Of a stretch of DNA of 64,000 bases, positions 1 through 11,319 are shown piece after piece. The notes beneath the pieces are model-generated. The model worked only from the letters and a program-made list of their open reading frames with translations, made no database searches and had not been told where the DNA came from. A program made the translations under genes and the position numbers. Within the stretch, counting starts at the first letter, position 1. Each line of letters begins with the position of its first letter. Origin of the DNA: Acheta domesticus (lineage: Eukaryota; Arthropoda; Insecta; Orthoptera; Gryllidae); the NCBI GenBank assembly GCA_031308135.1, contig JAHLJT010000631.1, forward strand, positions 198,769,126 through 198,833,125. Direction: 5' to 3'.

Positions 1-789
1 ATAAGACAATTATTCAGTCAATGCCGAGCATTCTTCCTGAGGAAACCCAAATCATCTCCAACTCTTATATGTAACCAGCAAAAAGAAAAGGTGCTATTTA
101 TGTAATCCAAAAAGCAAAAGGCTGTGCGTGGTAAATGTAAACAAAATGTCTGTAATGAACATTCTTTAGTTAGAAGAATATGCAACAAATGTAATAAGTA
201 AATTTACATGTTTTCCTCTATATGTTTTTGTTAATTCTAATAAGTGATTTAAATATGTAACAATATGGTATTAAGTAGATAAAATTTTGTATTTAAGAGT
301 CATAATGTTTTGGAAAGTTAGAATACTTGTAAAAACCTGGCATCATTTCAAAAGAGTAACTTAAAAATGGGTGGGTCCACAAGACCCACATTGGGTGTAC
401 ACGTGTGTTTAAAAAGGTTGGGTGTTCTAGGGTTAGAAAGAAGCTTGCACACCTGCCACATTGAAATGCACGGGAACACTAACGCTGATGTCAGGTCAGA
501 AAGGGCAATTATAAAAAAAAATTAATATTTCATCGGCATTTTTCATTCCAAGCTCTATATAGCAAAGTTTAAAGCTAAGTTTAAGATAAAGCGTGGTTTA
601 AAGAATTGATTTTGGAATGAATTTTGAAATTATCGAAGAAAATTAGAACAGAAAATAGAAGAGAGATTACATTTAAAATTCTAAAAATTAAAAAACTGTT
701 TATTAGTATGTATGAAATTGCAGTATGTGCTCAATTGATGTGAATTATGAAGATGTTCATTGTAACTTCATAATTAATATATTTGTGTA
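1..789. other. AT-rich non-coding DNA, no gene seen
   Basis: I see no exon, RNA gene or repeat with clear boundaries here. It is probably intron or upstream flank of the PKNOX-like gene, whose first visible exon starts at 5282. It ends at the TA target site of the Tigger-like element. Confidence 0.5.
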
Positions 790-1209
790 CAGTAAAACCT
801 TGGATTGCTGAGATGGACTGTTCCAGAGAGTACTTGTAATCCTAAACACTGGTATATCCAAGTGAACTTTTGCATAAGAAATAATTGAAATGCAGATGAT
901 TCATTCACAAGACAAAGCAATCCGTTAATATAGAATGATTAATACAAACTACTGTAGGCTTTGTACATAGTACATATGCAAGAGCTGCACCTGAACAGTG
1001 TGGGAAACAATTGGGAATAGAGGAGAAAGATTTATTGTTTGGAAGTAATAAAATCACTCTCATCTCTTGGCTTACTCATAATCTTTTCATGGCACTTCAA
1101 ACCAACACCTATCCAGTGAATGGTTTTCTTTTCCCCTGAATATCAGCTCATTCATCTTCAGTCCAAAAAAAAAGTCTCCCATAAGGACATAATATCATTG
1201 ATTGGTGGC

Positions 1210-1722
1210 TCCTGTGTGTGAGCAGCAGCCTCAGTGTCATTTCAAGAACACAGTCGGGCCACAGTTTTCTTCAAGACATGTGAAAGTTCTCTTGGTAACT
1301 CTATCTGGTGCTTTATTAATGATCTTCAAGCAGTTCAGGATATGGAAATATTTTTTCCACAAGACTTGGAATGTAAGATTTGTTCCTTCTGTCACTTTGA
1401 ACAATTGTTGATATAGAAATTTGTGGTAAAACTTATTAAGTTTGAAATGACCTGCTTATCCGTTGGCTGGAAAGGTGGATCCTGTTTATCTGTTGGCTGA
1501 ATTTGGAGGAAGCAAGTTAACCATAATGAACTGGAATTCCTCCAGAAAATCGTTATCACGCCATGGAGGATGAGCAGGGGCATTATCCATAACAAGGAAA
1601 ACTTCAAGTGGCAGATTATTTTCTGAAAGATATTTCTTCTCTGTGACAAAGGCCCCTTTGATCTTGAGTCAAAGATACACGTGACTAAGGCCTCACTGTT
1701 GGATCGACACAAGGTTTGACCA
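1210..1722 (-). pseudogene. Tigger-type DDE transposase, catalytic and C-terminal fragment
   Basis: Read on the - strand, the segment near 1.65 kb gives KGAFVTEKKYLSENNLP, followed by VFLVMDNAPAHPPWRDND and FQFIMVNLLPPNSANR. These match the second catalytic block (DNAPAHP) and the following strand of Tigger/jerky-type transposases. Further downstream on the same strand (about 1.38-1.25 kb) the family C-terminal pattern is still visible: LNCLKIINKAPDRVTKRT, then LEENCGPTVF. In-frame stops occur after the SANR block and there are frame changes, so it cannot be expressed as a transposase. DDE transposases of this family cut and paste DNA at TA dinucleotides; this copy is a relic. Confidence 0.82.
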
Positions 1723-1924
1723 AGTCTTCTGCACTTTGCATTTCTTGGAGACTTACGAGTATTGGAACAAAGGACAAGTAGGGCTTGATTTGAGAGTCCC
1801 TGGTCCCATTACACAGATCAAGAGAATGAGATTGTCTCGTAGACTTGTGATAAAGTATTTCATAACATCTCTCTATGATGTTGATGTATGTCTGCTTAGG
1901 TTCTTTTTCTCTTCTTTCTTTCCC

Positions 1925-4110
1925 TTTCTCTTTCACTCTCTCGCTGTCGCTATCTCTCTCTCTCGCTGTCGCTATCTCTCTCTCTCGCTGTCGCTCGCTC
2001 TCTCTCTCGCTGTCGCTCTCTCTCTCGCTGTCGCTCTCTCTCTCGCTGTCGCTCTCTCTCTCTCGCTGTCGCTCTCTCTCTCGCTGTCGCTCTCTCTCTC
2101 TCGCTGTCGCTCTCTCTCTCGCTGTCGCTCTCTCTCTCGCTGTCGCTCTCTCTCTCTCGCTGTCGCTCTCTCTCTCTCGCTGTCGCTCTCTCTCTCTCGC
2201 TGTCGCTCTCTCTCTCGCTGTCGCTCTCTCTCTCGCTGTCGCTCTCTCTCTCTCGCTGTCGCTCTCTCTCTCTCGCTGTCGCTCTCTCTCTCTGTCGCTC
2301 TCTCTCGCTGTCGCTCTCTCTCTCGCTGTCGCTCTCTCTCTCTCGCTGTCGCTCTCTCTCTCTCGCTGTCGCTCTCTCTCTCTCGCTGTCGCTCTCTCTC
2401 TCTCGCTGTCGCTCTCTCTCTCTCTCGCTGTCGCTCTCTCTCTCTCTCGCTGTCGCTCTCTCTCTCTCTCGCTGTCGCTCTCTCTCTCTCGCTGTCGCTC
2501 TCTCTCTCTCTCGCTGTCGCTCGCTCTCTCTCTCTCTCGCTGTCGCTCGCTCTCTCTCTCGCTGTCGCTCGCTCTCTCTCTCTCTCGCTGTCGCTCTCGC
2601 TCTCGCTCTCTTGCTGTCGCTCTCGCTCTCTCGCTCGCTCGCTGTCGCTCTCGCTCTCTCGCTCGCTCGCTGTCGCTCTCGCTCGCTCGCTGTCGCTCTC
2701 GCTCTCTCGCTCGCTCGCTGTCGCGCTCGCTCGCTGTCGCTCTCGCTCGCTCGCTGTCGCTCTCGCTCGCTCGCTGTCGCTCTCGCTCGCTCGCTGTCGC
2801 TCTCGCTCGCTCGCTGTCGCTCTCGCTCGCTCGCTGTCGCTCTCGCTCGCTCGCTGTCGCTCTCGCTCGCTCGCTGTCGCTCTCTCTCTCGCGCTCGCTG
2901 TCGCTCTCTCTCTCGCGCTCGCTGTCGCTCTCGCTGTCGCTCTCTCTCTCGCTCTCGCTGTCGCTCTCTCTCACACTGGCTGTCGCTCTCTCACTCTCGC
3001 TGTCGCTCTCTCTCTCTCTCTCGCTGTCGCTCTCTCTCTCGCTGTCGCTCTCTCTCACTCTCGCTGTCGCTCTCTCACTCGCTGTCGCTCTCTCTCACTC
3101 TCGCTGTCGCTCTCTCTCACTCTCGCTGTCGCTCTCTCTCACTCTCGCTGTCGCTCTCTCTCACTCTCGCTGTCGCTCTCTCTCACTCTCGCTGTCGCTC
3201 TCTCTCACTCTCGCTGTCGCTCTCTCTCACTCTCGCTGTCGCTCTCTCTCACTCTCGCTGTCGCTCTCTCTCACTCTCGCTGTCGCTCTCTCTCACTCTC
3301 GCTGTCGCTCTCTCTCTCTCGCTGTCGCTCTCTCTCACTCTCGCTGTCGCTCTCTCTCACTCTCGCTGTCGCTCTCTCTCACTCTCGCTGTCGCTCACTC
3401 TCGCTGTCGCTCTCTCTCACTCTCGCTGTCGCTCTCTCTCACTCTCGCTGTCGCTCTCTCTCACTCTCGCTGTCGCTCTCTCTCACTCTCGCTGTCGCTC
3501 TCTCACTCTCGCTGACGCGCTCTCTCACTCTCGCTGTCGCTCTCTCTCTCTCGCTGTCGCTCTCTCTCGCTGTCGCTCTCTCTCGCTGTCGCTCTCTCTC
3601 ACTCTCGCTGTCGCTCTCTCTCACTCTCGCTGTCGCTCTCTCTCACTCTCGCTGTCGCTCTCTCTCACTCTCGCTGTCGCTCTCTCTCACTCTCGCTGTC
3701 GCTCTCTCTCACTCTCGCTGTCGCTCTCTCTCACTCTCGCTGTCGCTCTCTCTCACTCTCGCTGTCGCTCTCTCTCACTCTCGCTGTCGCTCTCTCTCAC
3801 TCTCGCTGTCGCGCTCTCTCACTCTCGCTGTCGCTCTCTCTCACTCTCGCTGTCGCTCTCTCTCACTCTCGCTGACGCTCTCTCTCGCTGACGCGCTCTC
3901 TCGCTGACGCGCTCTCTCACTCTCGCTGACGCTCTCTCTCACTCTCGCTGTAGCTCTCTCTCACTCTCGCTGTCGCTCTCTCTCACTCTCGCTGTCGCTC
4001 TCTCTCACTCTCGCTGTCGCTCTCTCTCTCTCTCTCTCGCTGTCGCTCTCTCTCACTCTCGCTGTCGCTCTCTCGTTTTCTCTCTCTCTCTCACTCTCAC
4101 TCAAACTGCA
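1925..4110. repeat. 2.2 kb CT/GA minisatellite, three sub-domains
   Basis: This is an unbroken array of short (CT)n runs punctuated by CGCTGTCG. Three zones can be read. From about 1930 to 2580 the spacer is mostly CTCTCTCT. From about 2610 to 2880 the unit is 20 bp (GCTCTCGCTCGCTCGCTGTC). From about 2950 to 4070 the unit is 22 bp with a CTCTCACTCTCGCTGTCG core. The + strand is almost devoid of A, so stop codons barely occur and very long spurious ORFs run through it on both strands (Ser/Leu-rich forward, Arg/Glu/Ser-rich reverse). The array interrupts the Tigger transposase. On the other strand it is a dense GAGAG array, the motif bound by GAGA-type factors in insects; that any factor binds here is inference. 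Confidence 0.97.
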
Positions 4111-4589
4111 AAGTGAATATTTTGCTATTTCTGCCATTTGTGAATTTGACAAATATAAAAGCGTTAGAAGTTACATGTGTGCCATAGACATAAGGACCTT
4201 CCTCTTCTTCCCATGACCTTCTCCATACAGCGAAATGAGGAAACTGAGGCCTCTTTAAAATGCTTAGGCTTTCAGGGTCAGTTGTTTTTAGTCGTCTTTA
4301 TTACATTTCTTTGTTTTGTCAGTTAAATCTTAATTATTAAGTAATAAACTTGACCACCCTGAAATTAAATGTTATCAGACATCGATTTATTGTTGGTGTT
4401 GTTGATGTCTCATCCCTAGTTAGACAGAGAACATGAAGGAAACTATAAAATGCAATTTAGCAATTATTTCATAGATTCACATCCATATCACATTTGGTAC
4501 ATGATTTTGCATTTTATCGCAGATTGAAAACGTTTAGAAATATACTGCATGGACCATCAAATGTATAATTACAGTTAACGTAATACAAA

Positions 4590-4780
4590 TAATTGACTTA
4601 GACTTAGTATGAAATCTCTGGGTATTGACCTCTTGGATACCATGTTTGTACTTCTCTATGATTTCTTTTTGGTGTTCTCTGTAATCATCTCTTTGTCATT
4701 ACAGTTTTCACTTTTAGCTTTTTTCTTCTCAGGGCTTATTATTGCTGCAGTCCCACAGTTACAATAATGAATGTACACTA
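4590..4780 (-). pseudogene. Tigger-type transposase N-terminal helix-turn-helix remnant
   Basis: On the - strand one frame reads KEIIEKYKHGIQEVNTQRFH followed by TKSKSIICIT. This fits the start of pogo/Tigger transposases and CENP-B, where a helix-turn-helix reads roughly 'EII.K...G..V..IAR.....STI..I'. A basic SPEKKKAK stretch lies just upstream in a neighbouring frame. The piece is 5' of the catalytic fragment, the order expected for a - strand transposase. Stops and frame changes show it is dead. Confidence 0.6.
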
Positions 4781-5281
4781 AAAAAACAGACACTTCACTT
4801 GGATATCCCCCCAAAAAAAGAGAGAGAGAGAGCTATAAGCAAACTCAGACATGACAAGTGTCAGTCTATAATATACTGTCCTCTACAAGAGAGGCACACC
4901 AATTAAAACGTGAGTGCTTGAGAAAATGTTGTTCTGCAAGGGAGGAGCAAAAGCAAAAGAGGCTCAGTTGTGAACATGTGGACACTCAGCATTTCGCCTG
5001 GTATTGCAATCCACCACTAGTTTGTCAAGTTAAAATTCCTTCAGAATTTTTGCTTATCTTGTAAAATGCTTGCGGACCAAGTTGCTCACTATCCAAGGTT
5101 CTACAGTACAATTATTTTTCATTTACGTTTCAATGAAGACATTTGAACTAATTAATGATAATTATTTTAATAATCTGAGTAATCAAATTTCTTTGGATTC
5201 CTTTTTCTGCCATTACCCTGAATAACAAGAAGTCATCTCTTTTCTCAAATAACCATATAATATTACTCTTACATTTTATAG

Positions 5282-5424
5282 GTCAGCTGTCTCCTGCTCC
5301 TACAACACCTGGTTCCATTGATGATGACGATGACTTCCTTAACAGCAAGAAAAAGCAAAAAAGAGGAGTATTGCCAAAGCATGCAACAAGTGTTATGCGC
5401 TCTTGGCTCTTCCAGCACTTAGTG
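5282..5424 (+). CDS. PKNOX: PKNOX/PREP-like TALE homeobox gene, exon encoding the start of the homeodomain
   Basis: The exon is bounded by a TATAG acceptor and the consensus donor GTGAGT at 5425. It begins in phase (one base of the first codon comes from the previous exon, outside the window) and ends in phase 0. It encodes QLSPAPTTPGS, an acidic IDDDDDF patch and a basic KKKQKRG patch, then LPKHATSVMRSWLFQHLV. The last block is homeodomain helix 1 of the PREP/PKNOX class; the vertebrate proteins have an almost identical block. PKNOX proteins are nuclear TALE factors that bind DNA with PBX/Extradenticle partners. Their N-terminal MEIS/PREP interaction domain must lie in exons beyond the left edge of the window. 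The choice over MEIS/Homothorax rests on the KRGVLPKHAT block and the next exon. Confidence 0.93.
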
Positions 5425-5869
5425 GTGAGTGTTGAAAAATGGTGCACACTGATTAGGATTTATTTTCTTCATTTTTGGGATAAATTAAAATTTAAAAAAT
5501 GCTCATCAAAATTAGAAAATAATTCGTGTTATATCTTTGGAAGCGTCCTTTCCTTTTTGCTTAAAATAGGTTTCAATATTTCTGTAAAACAGGAAATTAA
5601 ATTTCTTGAATCCTGATTTTGGATATTGTTAGTGATTGAATATAATGCAATGGCAATATTTCAAATATTTATTAATTGTAAATATATTTATTTTTATTTA
5701 TTTATTTATTTATGCCAATCAGCTTCATACATAAAGAAAAATAACAAATTAATTTATAATATAAACATTGAACAAACATATTATAACATTGAATATCAAT
5801 ATTAACATCATTTTTAGCAAGTATTACGCTTCTTATTTTTGACAAAAATGTTGGTGTAGAACCTTAAAA

Positions 5870-6400
5870 AAAATCAATATGAGTACAGTATTCATTTACG
5901 AGGTTTACTATTCTATTTTTTGGTCCTTGGCATACGTAAGTTTTCGGCGACTTCATTGAGTTCAATAATCTGCTGATTCTCAAATCTAATTTTGGACAAA
6001 TGAATTCAAATTGTTCTAATATTTCTGGACAATCAATTTTTCCATAAGTTGACTTATAAAAAATATAAGATCTACAGTTTTTCTCCTTTTCAAAAGACTA
6101 TCGATTTATTTTAGACATCCTGGATGCTCATGTATCCTCTAATGTCCATATAATACATTATGTACTTGTAGAATTTTTTCTGAATCTTTTCCACACTATC
6201 AATCAGAAGATTTGTAAATGGTGACCAAATTTCAGCGCAGTATTCTAGTTTCGGGCGGACCAAGGTAAAGAATTTAATACCAGTTTATTAAGCATCTTTT
6301 ATAGGTAGCAGTCGTTTGCAGCAAAATCAAAAGATTAGTAGTATATGAAGCTACTTCGATAACACTTGTCTTTTACTGATAATTTGAATCGCCCAAAGTA
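5870..6400 (-). pseudogene. non-LTR retrotransposon reverse-transcriptase C-terminal fragment, decayed
   Basis: On the - strand the segment around 6.29-6.13 kb reads LVRPKLEYCAEIWSPFTN followed by DSVEKIQKKFYKYI. This is the conserved post-palm block of many insect LINE reverse transcriptases ('LVRP.LEYAS.VW.P....I..LE.VQ..F'). Further on (about 6.08-5.9 kb) a second frame gives YKSTYGKIDCPEILEQFEF, again typical. Stops and frame changes are frequent, so it is an old, 5'-truncated copy in the PKNOX-like intron. Confidence 0.7.
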
Positions 6401-6459
6401 GCTTCCAACCAACTTACAACTATTTTACAATTATTTTGAAGGGCACATGTATGTGAACG

Positions 6460-7600
6460 CAATAGAAATTATGGTCAAAATTAAGCATTTTCAAACCCCA
6501 ATTTCTAGAAAAACTTTGATACTTTTGTAAATAAATATTATGTCACAGGATGTGTGATCTTTGTCAATAATTTAATACCGTAATCCTCTTAATAATAATA
6601 CTGTGTGTTGTTTCTGTTATTACATATTTTAGTTAATTATAACTTTTAATTTTGCTCTTTAATCAATTTAGTTTCTCTGTTCTCTGAGAATATAGCAAGT
6701 AGATAAATCAGATTTGACAGGACCACATAATTATCTAAATATAAGACTTCTAAGAAATAATTTAGTTATAGTTTTTTGCAAATTTATGCCTAAAAAATTG
6801 AACATTTTTTTAAAGGTTAAGTCATTATATTTCTGTTTGTTTTCAATGTAGGACATTTATTGTAAACTACATTACTGTAAATAATGTTCTGAATCTAATC
6901 TGAAAATATCAGGTTAACTTACATAGTTTTTTCAATAAAAGATTTACTGATAAGATGTAACTTACGGGAATTTCACTTTAAAGTCTGGCAGTGACTATGC
7001 GGAAACTCTGATCAGTCAACAACACATGTATACTAAAATGTAAATACAGGACAAACAAGAAAACATTACATCATGCTGATGGCACCAGACTGTAGCAGAG
7101 ATACCAACAGTTGCAACAAAATGCATTACATCGAAATATCTTCACTAAAAGAAGATATAACACGGGACAATAAATGCTGCCAGCCTGCTTGACATTAAAA
7201 GTTTTAAAATTAATTTTTTTTTAAACTTCCCGAAATGTTTCTCTTATCAAGCACACATGATTTTGTTTACAAAAGATTGTAGGATTTTTATATAAAAATG
7301 GAAAAAACTATTTTTCAAAAATATTCACGTATATGTGCCCTTAAAGAAGTAAGGCAATACATCCATAGAAGCAAATGTCTTTGTGACATGCTGTAACTTG
7401 TGCCTGGTGGCTATTTTATAACTATGGTAGCTTTCAGAGAAGGGAAGGTAATCCCACAATTGTGACAAAAGCAAATGAGTGTGGAGTGGTAATGAAAAAT
7501 GAACTTTCGTTCAAAATTGCTAGGATAATTTCATTATTTACTTCAAACTAGAAATTGATTTTGAAATTACTCCTAAATGTATTTAGTGATTAAATTTAAC
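6460..7600. other. AT-rich intron sequence, nothing recognised
   Basis: I find no exon, splice-paired ORF, RNA gene or repeat with termini here. It belongs to the intron between PKNOX-like exons 5282-5424 and 11320-11635. Confidence 0.5.
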
Positions 7601-7604
7601 TAGA

Positions 7605-8900
7605 TTTAACTAATGGTGCTAAAGTATGGCACAGACTTTCTTGTACTAGTTAGTTCTCTGGACTGGGTTTTCAATTTTGCCCCACCCTCTTCCAGCAGCT
7701 TAGCTTCTAAAAGACCTACCAGGGCCTTGCACAGGACCTACCACTCCCCTGGAGGCATCCCTAGTGAACAGCACTTTTGCACATCTCGAAATACCCTTGC
7801 TCAGTCCTGAAACTTTACAGATTTGTCTATGGTATCCCTTACTTGACAGTTGCCCCTCAGGCCAAGAGATTATGCAAGAATTAGGGTAGAGAAATAATGA
7901 ATGAAGGACTAGAAATGGCCCCCATGCCATAAAACAAATTAAAATTTTCATGCCTTAGGTTGGCTTCCAGTAATAAAGCCTTAATGTTCACATACTTGGG
8001 CTCACCATCTTAAAGTCAGTCTCACTAGGTCAAATATATGACAACATACAAGTAAATGTGTTACAGATAAATAACATAATAGTCATTTGATAAAACTAAT
8101 AATATACTTGAAACTGACCTTTTTACGCAAATGCAGCCATTGAGAAGCTTTGTTGTATAAATTTGTATGTGTGAATGTTTTTGACACAATCTGTATTCCT
8201 AGCAACAATGCAAATGAATTTACTTTAGCATGAAAATCTATCATCCTTACTCTCTGTAATAAAAATTTTTCTTCAAAATAAATTAACTCCACAGATAATA
8301 TTATAGGACATAATGCTTACAGAACATGTCGATTAGCACAATGGTTTAGTTTACTTACTTGTAATATTAATATTGAGGAAATGGTTCTTTATGAAAATCA
8401 GACACATCTTTTCATATATTTCCAGTTTTTCAGTACCCTAGTTATAGAATGGAAATATGTCATTAAGAATATCGTAGATGAATGAAACCTGTTTCTATAT
8501 GCAAATTTGCATTGAAAAATTTGGAAGTTTTGAAGATATTGGGACCTTTTTTTGAAAATGTGCATTTTTGAATTCCTTTTAACAGATAACTTTCGAGTTT
8601 TGAAAGGAATTTGTTTGAAGTTTTCTTAGGAATTTGAACCACTTCAACTCACAAATGCAGTAAATTTTAAAAATTATCTATAATGTAAATATTAAGGACA
8701 TAAGAGTTATATTTTAAAAAACACACAAACACACACATTACATTTGTGTAATTTTTGAAAAATCAAAACAATACATCAGAATGGCATTGATATCATGTTA
8801 ATTCATTTAGGTCTCTCCGTACAATAATTTTAAAGAAAAAAATTTAACAATTTTTGAGAAATTAGTGTTTTATAAATTGTCCATATTTCACTGAGTTTCA
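7605..8900 (+). repeat. old copy of dispersed repeat family A
   Basis: It starts with GGTGCTAAAGTATGGCACAG, a diverged match to GTGGTGCTACAGAATGGCAC at 22.78 kb and to copies at 25.20, 42.12 and, inverted, 46.08 kb. Downstream blocks (a CTCACAAATGCAGTAAAT-like segment, then a GTGTAATTTTTGAAAAATC segment and a short ATTAAGGACATAAGAG-like block) occur in the same order as at 23.1-23.2 kb. No coding capacity is visible. It is intronic here. Confidence 0.5.
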
Positions 8901-10440
8901 CAAAAATTTACGTATATAATTACATACGTAGAAGAAGAAAAAAAAAATGGTATTAAAAATCTGTATCTAATAAGTTTCCAAACATGGCTGTCTTAGTATT
9001 GATTGGTCAAAGTTGATAGATTTCATTTCATGTGTTTTTCTGAGTGATGTTAGAAGCAGGAGTGGGCCATTCATTTCGAGAAGAAAAACATGCCACATTG
9101 ACTGCAAAAATGTCGTGAATTTTCAAATAGTTGCACATCATGCACCAGGATCAGATAAATGTTAAAAGTTGTCCTTCAAGATCTTTATTAAAATATTTTG
9201 GAAGTTGAAATACCAAATTAATTACAGTATTTGTGTTATTGTTATGAATTTATTACACAATTCGTGAAGACAGTTTTTATTAAAATTTTCAGTTTGGTGC
9301 AATTTTATATGAATGGACCATATTTTTATGCTGTAACAAATACAGTTAAATGAGGGAAATTATGTAAAAACACTACATCCCGCTTCCTAACATATCTAAA
9401 TACCTATTAAAAGAAATGGAATTTACTTTTTTAATTGTATTTGTGAGATGTTGTGAAAAGAAATTTACTAATCTTTTTTTTTATCAAAATTAATAAAGCA
9501 AAAAAATAATACAAAGGTTTATAACAACTATATATTATTTATATTTGCAAACCAATACATTTTGAGATTATCTTGATTAAATTTACTACTTATTTGTAAG
9601 GATAATTTTTGTTAACTGAAAAGGTACGTTCCACATTCATACTAGTGTTAGGTGTAAATTTAAAACTGCTCAAAATCAATGATGGAGGAATAAAATTTCA
9701 ATGGGCTACTCTTGCTGTTAAACAGGAAACACGCCTGTGTTTAAAGTCTTTGCCACACAGGATATAGTATTCAAGGGAGTAAAAGAAGAAAAAGAATTTA
9801 TTTCAAGAGAAATAATAATCTGAATAACTTGATATTCTCTACTAGCAGATTTTCTCCAATGGAAAAAAGACAAGGGAAAAAAAAAGCCAAATGAAGGAAG
9901 TATTATCCTTGAAATTTGCAATTTTATTCGTTATTAATAACAAAATATTGTATAATATTGAAATGGGCATTTTAAGCAGTAGACCTTAAATATGCAAAAT
10001 AAAATAAGCATCTAGTGACTCCAATTCAGTTAAAAAACTGAACTTGGAACATAGGTTAAGAAGAAGAGACCTGCAATTCCACAAAAATGTGATCCCTAGT
10101 TATGAGAGCATTTTAATTTTTGTTCTCGAGCAATGTGCTACTTTTCAAAAAAACTTGTGTGGTTTGATTCAGCTGTGGTTTCCAGTGAAAGTTGGACCTA
10201 CTAAATTGATAGGTTCTTTCCCTGTTAGCAATTCTAGTATCAAAAATACTTTCTAAGATCTTGCAGGTGATGGTGTTCAAGAGTTATTTTGGTCACTTTT
10301 CAGTTTGATACCTATTGGTAGTTTGTTTGATGATGTGAAAACTTCCCAGTCTGGATGGTTACTTTATCCATATGTTTAGAGATTGGGAGCTCTTTTTTTC
10401 TTGACAATTGGATCCTTCTTTATTATTAAAAATTGTTCAA
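8901..10440. other. AT-rich intron sequence, nothing recognised
   Basis: Only short ORFs without splice context or family motifs occur. No repeat with clear ends was found. Confidence 0.5.
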
Positions 10441-10444
10441 CAGT

Positions 10445-10573
10445 TGTGAATCAATTGACCTCATTTGCTTATGAGATATAACAATCTGTTGTCACAGAAC
10501 TTCAAGAAAGAGATTTGCACGTTACTCCCAGCTTCCATACCCAACAGAAGATGAAAAAGAAAATCACTGTTGA
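10445..10573 (+). pseudogene. decayed duplicate of the PKNOX-like homeodomain exon (5' part) with its splice acceptor
   Basis: At 10532 an acceptor-like TTACTCCCAG precedes codons for [13 protein letters not shown] and then a TGA at 10571. The true exon 788 bp downstream has TTACTTCCAG followed by [12 protein letters not shown]. The identity continues into intron DNA: the 32 bases before each AG align without a gap at 24 of 32 positions, and weaker similarity reaches about 55 bases further upstream. This is therefore a partial tandem duplication of the exon start, not chance. If spliced from the phase-0 donor at 5424 it would stay in frame for 13 codons and stop, giving a protein cut off early in the homeodomain. 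Whether it is ever used is unknown; the rest of the exon is not recognisable here. Confidence 0.75.
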
Positions 10574-11319
10574 ATTTTTGAATCAAACTGTTGGGAAGTT
10601 ATCGTCATTGATTTTGTTTCTTCTGATGTTTCAATTTTGCCCTCTTTTGTTGTTTTAAAGTCGGTCGTCTTGAATTGAATTGAATCGAATCGAATCCAGC
10701 ATGTTTTGCCATGTAGGACTATCTTTCACTCAAATTCTGAGCTCTTCCAAAAAATTTTCAGTTGGCTTTATCTCATCTTTGTTACTCCTTGTATTTGGTG
10801 GAGTTTGCATGTCAGCCTTTAGTTTTGCAATGCTATGTTTATAAAGTACCAGTACTTGTTGAAGTGTATGTTGACATTCCATGAATAAACAGGCAGGAGC
10901 GCTTGTTTTACAGTTGCAGACTTCTTTTTCTGTAAAATGTATACCACCACTTTTTGCCCAGAATTAATTTTTGCATTTACCCCTGGCCAAGTTTATTGGC
11001 TTGCACTGATCCATTTTCCGTAACAATTATTATTAGTACTTTGGTTGTGGTATAAAAAAAATGTCAGTTATCAATCCAGATACTATTAGTCCTGTAATGG
11101 CTGCAATTCAGTGAATGATTTTATGTAATGCATTGTAGTAGAGAATCGTACTTATTTTGATTTGTCTGTAAAGAGAAAATAAGAGGTATTATACTTGACA
11201 AAAATTTGAGGGTTAAGGTGAGAAAGTTAATGTAGATCAGTTGATGTTCCTGATTGCATGCCAGATGTAACACTTAATTATCATAAGCTTCATGGGAGAT
11301 TTTTTCACTTTACTTCCAG

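Larger units (their letters stand above)
790..5106 (-). mobile_element. pogo/Tigger-like (Tc1/mariner superfamily) DNA transposon, dead
   Basis: The left end reads CAGTAAAACCTTGGATTGCT. The right end, on the opposite strand, reads CAGTAGAACCTTGGATAGTG. Both are flanked by the dinucleotide TA (788-789 and 5107-5108), the expected target duplication of this superfamily. The - strand carries transposase remnants in the right order: an N-terminal helix-turn-helix-like piece near 4.6-4.78 kb and the catalytic/C-terminal part at 1.2-1.72 kb. Without the minisatellite at 1925-4110 the element would be about 2.1 kb, close to the usual Tigger length. It is non-functional, with stops, frame changes and the satellite inside the gene. 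It lies upstream of the first visible PKNOX-like exon, so it is probably intronic. Confidence 0.82.

Noticed and set aside
1736..3907. Long + strand ORFs (up to 723 codons) of Ser/Leu/Arg/Ala repeats and a 457-codon - strand Arg/Glu/Ser/Asp frame
   Set aside because: They arise only from the stop-free minisatellite and run in several frames at once; not genes.
1925..4110. CRISPR array
   Set aside because: The repeats are contiguous and degenerate without unique spacers, and the genome is eukaryotic.
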